Source: JBBROS01 sp038229135
GTDB taxonomy: Bacteria > Pseudomonadota > Alphaproteobacteria > Acetobacterales > Acetobacteraceae
Reading direction: 5' to 3'
DNA length: 64,000 nt
NCBI GenBank assembly: GCA_038229135.1
Contig: JBBROS010000005.1
Span: forward strand, 55,096 to 119,095
The translations under genes were made by a program, and so were the position numbers. The notes beneath the pieces are model-generated. The model was not told the origin of the DNA and ran no database searches. It saw only the letters and a program-made list of their open reading frames with translations. Below, one piece after another: positions 58,978-64,000 of the stretch. How positions within the stretch are numbered: the stretch's first letter is position 1; each line of letters begins with the position of its first letter.

Positions 58978-59690
58978 TTCGCCGTCTCCACCACACCACC
59001 GAGCCGCGCGAGCAGCCCCTCCGCCCGGCGCCGCACGCCCTCGGGCGCCGCCGGATCGCTCACCAACGTCTGCAACAGCCCGCGCGCCTTCGCGTCCTGC
59101 CCCTGCCGAATGGCCAGCAGCGCCTGCGCCTCCTGCGCCAGCGGCCGCCACGGCCCTGCCCCCAGCAGCGGCAGCAGCCGCCCCTCCAGCGCTGCGACGT
59201 CGCCATCGTCGAGTTGCGCCTGGATGGCGAGCAGCCCCGCCAGGTCCCGCATCGTCCGTTCGGCCGAGGTATCGGCTGCCACCCGGTCCCACAGCTCCAG
59301 CGCGGCAGGGCGGTCGCCCGCCTGCAGCCTCAGCGCCGCCTCGCGCAGCCGGGCGAGCGTGCGGTAGCCCTCGGGGGCCGTGTTCGCCAGCTCCGCGAAC
59401 TGCCCGGCAGCCAGCGTACGCCCCGCCTCCGGCGCATCGGAGCTCCCCGCGCGCATCGCGCCCAGGTAGGCCGTCGCCACTGCTTCGGTCTGCTGCTTGT
59501 CCCGCGCCCGCAGCGCCTGCCAGCCCGCCACCGCCACAATCACCAGCACGGCCGCGATCACCAACAGGAAGCCATACCGCTTCAGCAGCCGCTGCATCCG
59601 CTCGGCCCGCAGGTCCTCGTTCACCTCGTCGAAAATATCCGCCACGCGTCGCCCCAGTTCCTGCGCACCCGTTCGTGCGGGCCGATACAT
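58974..59690 (-). CDS. YfgM-like tetratricopeptide membrane protein
   Basis: 238 residues. A cytoplasmic N-terminus (FDEVNEDLRAERMQRLLKRYG), one transmembrane helix (FLLVIAAVLVIVAVAGWQAL) and a periplasmic TPR-type helical domain match YfgM (DUF2133 family), a partner of periplasmic chaperones and the Sec translocon. First gene of the yfgM-bamB-der group. Tandem repeats lie just upstream (59742-59830). Confidence 0.88.
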   Translation of the reverse strand: MYRPARTGAQELGRRVADIFDEVNEDLRAERMQRLLKRYGFLLVIAAVLVIVAVAGWQALRARDKQQTEAVATAYLGAMRAGSSDAPEAGRTLAAGQFAELANTAPEGYRTLARLREAALRLQAGDRPAALELWDRVAADTSAERTMRDLAGLLAIQAQLDDGDVAALEGRLLPLLGAGPWRPLAQEAQALLAIRQGQDAKARGLLQTLVSDPAAPEGVRRRAEGLLARLGGVVETAK

Positions 59691-59741
59691 AGCGACGCCG
59701 CCCCCCCGCCGCAAACGCAGGCGTCCCTCCCCCGCCCCTTG

Positions 59742-59830
59742 CGGGAGAGGGACGGCGAGAGGGGCGGGAGAGGGACGGGGAGAGGGGCGGGAGAGGGACG
59801 GGGAGAGGGGCGGGAGGGGGACGGGGTCAG
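59742..59830. repeat. 23-bp tandem repeat, three full units and a partial one
   Basis: Units begin at 59742, 59765 and 59788; each starts CGGGAGAGGGACGG and ends with GAGAGGGG. A degenerate fourth follows at 59811. The first unit continues the arm of a REP-like palindrome (59728-59750), so the tandem array probably arose by slippage of that element. It fills most of the 219-bp gap between two divergent genes. Confidence 0.75.
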
Positions 59831-59909
59831 GGGGACCGCACGCACCATCGAACGCCGTCGGACATGCGCTTTTCCGAAGCCTTAACCCGCCCATGCTCCC
59901 TTCGTGGCG

Positions 59910-60338
59910 ATGCGCCTGCTTCCCCTCCTGCTCCTCCTCGCCGCCTGCCACGGCGGCCCCGGCCCCGGCGGCGCCTTGCTTGCCGCAGAAGGCGCCAGCG
60001 TCGCCGTGCTAGGGCGTGGCATCGGGGACGTGCTGGTCTCGGCCGTCACGGGAAAGGATTGCTCCATCGTCCGCCTCGAGCAGGGCCGCAGCTGGTGCGC
60101 GCCGAACGACCGCCTCCCCGCTCCGCCCTACTGCACCCGCAGCCTCGGCGTCGTGGATTGCTGGGCCAGCCCCGCCCTCCTCGCCGCCCCGGGCCGCGGC
60201 GTGGCGGATCAGCCGCGCCCCAACCCGGCCCAGGAGCGCTGGCTGGCTGCACGCTGGCCCAAATCCATCAACGCCGAACTCGCCCGGCCCGCCCCGAACG
60301 GTCCAACCACCGCAACGGATCCAACTCTGGCACGTTAG
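59910..60338 (+). CDS. Small lipoprotein of unknown function
   Basis: 142 residues. Lipoprotein signal MRLLPLLLLLAAC (lipobox Cys13), then a domain with six cysteines and GKDCSIVRLEQGRSWCAP, PPYCTRSLGVVDCWASP, likely disulphide-bonded in the periplasm. A GTG two codons upstream (59904) is an alternative start. This pattern recurs in alphaproteobacterial secreted proteins, but I cannot name the family. Followed by another exported protein gene after 27 bp. Confidence 0.72.
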   Translation: MRLLPLLLLLAACHGGPGPGGALLAAEGASVAVLGRGIGDVLVSAVTGKDCSIVRLEQGRSWCAPNDRLPAPPYCTRSLGVVDCWASPALLAAPGRGVADQPRPNPAQERWLAARWPKSINAELARPAPNGPTTATDPTLAR

Positions 60339-60365
60339 AAGCGCACTCGATCGCTGGAGCCTGTC

Positions 60366-60854
60366 ATGTCCGCCCGACGCACCCTCGCCGCAACGGCCCT
60401 CAGCCTCGCGCTGGCCGTCCCCGCCCTGGCGGTCTCGGCCCCGGCAGCCCCGGCCATGGCGCAAGCGGCCACCAAGCGCGACCCGGGTGTCACCGGGCCC
60501 GTCGTCGGCACCGTCCGCCTCGCCGCCCAGGGCGCCGCCATCGGCATCGGCTACACCTGGGGCGACGGCACGCTCCGCTACGGCGGGCGCACCTACAAGT
60601 TCAGCGTCAACGGCGTCACCGTCGCCGACGTCGGCTACTCCAAGGTCTCCGGCAGCGGGCGCGTCTACAACCTGAAGCGCCTGCAGGATTTCAGCGGCAC
60701 CTACGCCGCGGCGACGGGTGAGGCCACCGTCGGCTCCGGCATCGGCGGCCAGGTGCTACGCAACGGCAACGGCGTAGAAATCCGGATCGACCAGGTCACG
60801 AAGGGCGCCCGCCTCCAGGGCTCGGCCGATGGCATCCGCCTCGCCCTGAAATAG
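60366..60854 (+). CDS. Exported protein of unknown function
   Basis: 162 residues with a signal peptide (LALAVPALAVSAPAAPAMA). The mature part has IGIGYTWGDGTLRYGGRTY, KFSVNGVTVADVGYSKVSG and RVYNLKRLQDFSGTYAA blocks, suggesting a beta-rich secreted domain. No enzyme motif is seen. It forms a short + strand pair with the lipoprotein gene before it and ends 66 bp before truB. Confidence 0.7.
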   Translation: MSARRTLAATALSLALAVPALAVSAPAAPAMAQAATKRDPGVTGPVVGTVRLAAQGAAIGIGYTWGDGTLRYGGRTYKFSVNGVTVADVGYSKVSGSGRVYNLKRLQDFSGTYAAATGEATVGSGIGGQVLRNGNGVEIRIDQVTKGARLQGSADGIRLALK

Positions 60855-60920
60855 CCCGCCTCGACATCCGGGTGTGGTGCGTCTAGGCGGGGCGCGCAGT
60901 TTCGGGATGATCAGGACACA

Positions 60921-61841
60921 ATGCGGACCAAGCGCGGCCGCCCGCTCAACGGGTGGCTCATCATCGACAAACCGCCGGGCATGACGAGCACGGACGTGGT
61001 CAACCGCGTGAAGCGCGGCTTCGACGCCCAGAAGGCCGGCCACGGTGGCACGCTCGACCCGCTGGCCACCGGCGTACTCCCCATCGCCTTCGGTCACGCG
61101 ACGAAGACCGTGCCTTACGTGATGGACGGCACAAAGCTCTACCGCTTCACCCTGCGCCTCGGTGACGCGCGGGACACGGACGACGCGGACGGCGCCACCA
61201 TCGCCACCAGCCCCGTGCGCCCCACGGACGACCAGCTCCGCGCCGCCCTCCCTGCGCTCACGGGCGACATCATGCAGGTGCCGCCCATCTACTCGGCCAT
61301 CAAGGTGGCCGGCGAGCGCGCCTACGACATGGCCCGGGAAGGCCGCGCCCCGGACCTGCCGCCGCGCCCGGCCCGGGTCGACCGCTTCGAGCTGATCGAG
61401 CGCGTGGACGAGGACACGGCCATCTTCGAGGTCCAGTCCGGCAAGGGCGTCTACATGCGAAGCCTCGCGCGGGACCTCGCCATCGCCTGCGGCACCGTGG
61501 GCCACATCGCAGCCCTCCGCCGGCTGCGCGTGGGCCCGTTCCTCGAGGCGCAAGCGATTTCGCTGGACAAATGCACCGCCAGCGTCGATACGCCCCGAGC
61601 TTCCCCGGACCTCCTGCTTCCGGTCGCGACCGCGCTGGCCGACATCCCGGCGCTGGCCCTGACCGAAACGGAGGCGCGCAGTCTGTCACAAGGCCAGGCC
61701 ATAAGCCTCGTCGACCTGATGGGCCGCATTCCGACGGCCGCCGACCCCGATGGGGGCCTGGCCCGCGCCATGGCGGGGACGCGCGTGATCGGTCTGTGCC
61801 GCCTCGAGGAAGGCTGGCTCAAACCGGAGCGCCTCCTCTAA
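60921..61841 (+). CDS. truB: tRNA pseudouridine(55) synthase TruB
   Basis: 306 residues. The catalytic Asp46 is in GHGGTLDPLATGVLP; other family blocks are GWLIIDKPPGMTSTDVVN and GKGVYMRSLARDL. It converts U55 in the T-loop of tRNAs. The gene starts the conserved truB-rpsO-pnp order. A weak AG-rich site precedes the ATG. Confidence 0.97.
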   Translation: MRTKRGRPLNGWLIIDKPPGMTSTDVVNRVKRGFDAQKAGHGGTLDPLATGVLPIAFGHATKTVPYVMDGTKLYRFTLRLGDARDTDDADGATIATSPVRPTDDQLRAALPALTGDIMQVPPIYSAIKVAGERAYDMAREGRAPDLPPRPARVDRFELIERVDEDTAIFEVQSGKGVYMRSLARDLAIACGTVGHIAALRRLRVGPFLEAQAISLDKCTASVDTPRASPDLLLPVATALADIPALALTETEARSLSQGQAISLVDLMGRIPTAADPDGGLARAMAGTRVIGLCRLEEGWLKPERLL

Positions 61842-61861
61842 CCCCTTCCAGGAGCATCACG

Positions 61862-62131
61862 ATGTCGATCACCGCGGAGCGTCGCACGACGCTCGTGTCC
61901 GAATACGCCCAGGCCGAAGCCGATACCGGCAGCCCCGAGGTTCAGGTGGCCCTGCTCTCCGAGCGGATCGTCAACCTCACCGAGCACCTCAAGACCCACG
62001 CCAAGGACTTCCACAGCCGCCGCGGCCTGCTGATGCTGGTCGGCCGCCGGCGCCGTCTGCTCGACTACCTCTCAAAGAAGGACAAGCAGCGCTACACGCT
62101 GCTCATCCAGCGCCTCGGCCTCCGCCGCTAG
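61862..62131 (+). CDS. rpsO: 30S ribosomal protein S15
   Basis: 89 residues, full length. DTGSPEVQVALLSERIVNLTEHL and HSRRGLLMLVGRRRRLLDYL are the standard S15 blocks (first listed in part). Starts 20 bp after truB with a GGAG site. A hairpin at 62145-62166 follows the stop. Confidence 0.98.
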   Translation: MSITAERRTTLVSEYAQAEADTGSPEVQVALLSERIVNLTEHLKTHAKDFHSRRGLLMLVGRRRRLLDYLSKKDKQRYTLLIQRLGLRR

Positions 62132-62144
62132 CGCCGCTCGACTC

Positions 62145-62166
62145 CCCCGGCTCCAGCGGGAGCCGG
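62145..62166. terminator. Hairpin between rpsO and pnp
   Basis: CCCGGCTCC (62145-62153) pairs perfectly with GGAGCCGGG (62158-62166), 4-base loop, no T-run. In other bacteria an rpsO-pnp hairpin is a processing or partial-termination site. The remaining gap to pnp (62167-62347) holds nothing else recognisable. Confidence 0.45.
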
Positions 62167-62347
62167 GTCAACCGCGGGCTCGACCCGCAACCGCCGCGCG
62201 CGCGAGGCCAGGCCCCCAAGGCGCCTCCGGCCACCCGGACCAGAGCGGAGGCGCCCCAAAACCAGGGGTCGCAGCCGCCCCCCGGGTCGCCCGAGACGCC
62301 CCCATGGCCCAGCCTCCCGAGCCTGGCACCCGAAGGGACCGGCAAAG

Positions 62348-64000
62348 ATGTTCAATCACTTCCGTAAGGAAATCGAGTGGGGTGGACGCACCCTCGTCCT
62401 CGAGACCGGCAAGATCGCCCGCCAGGCCGACGGCGCCGTGCTTGCCCGCTACGGCGACACGATCGTGCTCTGCACCGCCGTCGGCGTGCGCACCACCAAG
62501 CCCGGGCAAGATTTCTTCCCGCTGACGGTCAACTACCAGGAGAAGGCATTTGCCGCGGGCAAGATCCCCGGCGGCTTCTTCAAGCGCGAGGGCCGTCCGT
62601 CCGAGAAGGAGGTCCTCACCTCCCGCCTCATCGACCGCCCGCTCCGCCCGCTCTTCCCGCAGGGCTTCCGCAACGAGGTCCAGGTGGTCGCGACCGTGCT
62701 CAGCCACGATATGGAGAACGACCCGGACGTGGTTGCCATGATCGGCTGTTCGGCCGCGCTGACCCTGTCGGGCATCCCGTTCTTCGGCCCCGTTGCCGCC
62801 GCCCGCGTGGGCTATGAGGCCGGTGCCTACGTGCTGAACCCCACCTCGGCCCAGCTTGCCGCCAGCCAGCTCGACCTGGTGCTCGCCGGCACCACGGAAG
62901 GCGTCCTGATGGTGGAGTCCGAGGCCCAGGAGCTGAGCGAAGACATCATGCTCGGCGCCGTGACCTTCGGGCATGACGCGATGCGCCCGGTGATCCAGGC
63001 CATCATCGAACTGGCCGAGCAGGCCGCCAAGGAGCCCTGGGCCCTGGCCGAGCCCGCGCCGGAGCACGCCGCCCTCAAGGCCCGCGTGGACGCCCTCGCC
63101 CGCGCCCCCATTGCCGAGGCCTACCAGGAGCGCCAGAAGCAGGTTCGCCAGGAGCGTGTCGGCGCCGCCAAGAAGGCCGCCGCCGCCGCCCTCGCCGCCG
63201 AGGGCATGGACGCCGACCTGGCCAAGCCGCTCTTCAAGGAGCTCGAGGCCAACGTCGTCCGCAACGCCATCCTGGACACCGGGCTGCGCATCGACGGCCG
63301 CGACACCCGCACCGTCCGCCAGATCGTGAGCGAGGTCGGCGTGCTGCCCCGCGCCCATGGCAGCGCCCTCTTCACCCGCGGCGAGACGCAGGCGCTCTGC
63401 GTCGCGACCCTCGGCACCGGGCAGGACGAGCAGATCATCGACGCGCTCGAAGGGGAGCGCCGCGAGCACTTCATGCTCCACTACAACTTCCCTCCCTACT
63501 CGGTCGGCGAGGCCGGCCGCATGGGCTCGCCGGGCCGCCGCGAGATCGGCCATGGCAAGCTCGCATACCGCGCCATGCGCCCCGTGCTCCCGGCCAAGGA
63601 CGTGTTCCCTTACACGCTCCGCATCGTGAGCGAGATCACCGAGAGCAACGGCAGCTCCTCGATGGCAACCGTCTGCGGCAGCTCGCTCGCACTGATGGAC
63701 GCCGGCGTGCCCCTGAAGCGCCCCGTGGCCGGCATCGCCATGGGCCTCATCAAGGAGGACCGCGGCTTCGCCGTGCTATCCGACATCCTGGGTGACGAGG
63801 ACCACCTCGGCGACATGGACTTCAAGGTTGCCGGCACCGAGCAGGGCGTGACCTCGCTCCAGATGGACATCAAGATCACGTCCATCACCGCCGACATCAT
63901 GAAGATCGCGCTCGACCAGGCGCGCGACGGCCGCCTCCACATCCTGAGCGAGATGGCCAAGGCCATCACCAGCGCCCGCAGCGACGTGGCGGCCACTGCG
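62348..64000 (+). CDS. pnp: Polyribonucleotide nucleotidyltransferase, 5' part (runs off the window)
   Basis: 551 codons are present with the frame still open at the edge. The first RNase PH domain (residues ~10-145), the helical linker (~230-300) and the second RNase PH domain (from about 305; LYTRGETQA-type motif as ALFTRGETQALCVATLG, then YNFPPYSVGEAGRMGSPGRRE and SSMATVCGSSLALMDAGVP) are visible. The C-terminal KH and S1 domains would follow beyond the window. PNPase degrades RNA phosphorolytically and is part of the degradosome. Confidence 0.97.
   Translation, partial: MFNHFRKEIEWGGRTLVLETGKIARQADGAVLARYGDTIVLCTAVGVRTTKPGQDFFPLTVNYQEKAFAAGKIPGGFFKREGRPSEKEVLTSRLIDRPLRPLFPQGFRNEVQVVATVLSHDMENDPDVVAMIGCSAALTLSGIPFFGPVAAARVGYEAGAYVLNPTSAQLAASQLDLVLAGTTEGVLMVESEAQELSEDIMLGAVTFGHDAMRPVIQAIIELAEQAAKEPWALAEPAPEHAALKARVDALARAPIAEAYQERQKQVRQERVGAAKKAAAAALAAEGMDADLAKPLFKELEANVVRNAILDTGLRIDGRDTRTVRQIVSEVGVLPRAHGSALFTRGETQALCVATLGTGQDEQIIDALEGERREHFMLHYNFPPYSVGEAGRMGSPGRREIGHGKLAYRAMRPVLPAKDVFPYTLRIVSEITESNGSSSMATVCGSSLALMDAGVPLKRPVAGIAMGLIKEDRGFAVLSDILGDEDHLGDMDFKVAGTEQGVTSLQMDIKITSITADIMKIALDQARDGRLHILSEMAKAITSARSDVAATA

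Noticed and set aside
59742..59830. CRISPR array
   Set aside because: The units follow each other directly with no unique spacers and no cas genes are present.

Overview
The window is very GC-rich chromosomal DNA from an alphaproteobacterium. Gene content (GltBD, an NDUFA9-like complex I protein, LigA-RecN-BamD, YfgM-BamB-Der, TruB-RpsO-Pnp, an entericidin, many aromatic and acyl-CoA catabolic genes) and the strong bias for C-ending codons suggest the Acetobacteraceae / Rhodospirillales. That placement is inference from gene content only. No rRNA or tRNA gene, CRISPR array, integrase or transposase was seen.

Layout. 1-573 is the 3' end of the osmoregulated periplasmic glucan glucosyltransferase opgH, followed by a long perfect hairpin. 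660-6073 (minus strand) is a tightly coupled homogentisate operon: MBL-fold hydrolase, FAD aromatic hydroxylase, DUF2783 protein, HmgA, fumarylacetoacetase. 6165-11577 holds an acyl-CoA ligase, a DUF2189 membrane protein, a lytic transglycosylase, an acyl-CoA dehydrogenase, an entericidin-type lipoprotein and a GST. 11658-12970 is a compact tail-to-tail restriction-modification pair (BglII/BstYI-type nuclease with an MT-A70-type adenine methyltransferase). 13037-20138 carries gltB-gltD and an NDUFA9-like gene.

20.19-33.95 kb is the accessory part: a block of ion and acid stress genes (DUF2254, MscS, CPA-type antiporter, Ca2+/H+ antiporter, glutamate decarboxylase, AspT-type exchanger, AI-2E permease, host-attachment protein) mixed with decayed genes. 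It is bordered on the left by the middle of a broken polyol-type ABC substrate-binding protein gene and on the right by the beginning of the same gene, in the order middle-then-start. Joining the two ends would rebuild the gene, so the block looks circularly permuted. Its leucine codons are mostly CTG, whereas the flanks favour CTC.

34.0-39.3 kb (minus) has a FAD-linked oxidase and a small surface-polysaccharide set (acyltransferase, O-antigen-ligase-like protein, glycosyltransferase). 39.4-43.7 kb has small membrane and stress proteins, a 3-hydroxyisobutyryl-CoA hydrolase-like gene that starts inside a hairpin, a DUF3253 protein and an SbmA-like ABC exporter. 43.9-47.5 kb is the phenylacetyl-CoA epoxidase operon paaABCDE. 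From 47.7 kb onward the window is mostly core genome: GNAT/GATase pair, lolA, bamD-recN-ligA, a fluoroacetate-dehalogenase-like gene, a FAH-family gene, yfgM-like/bamB/der, two small exported proteins, truB, rpsO and the 5' part of pnp.

Degenerate copies of a REP-like palindrome (stem of the CCCTC..GAGGG type followed by a G-rich tail) are scattered between genes and, in at least three places, inside coding sequence.
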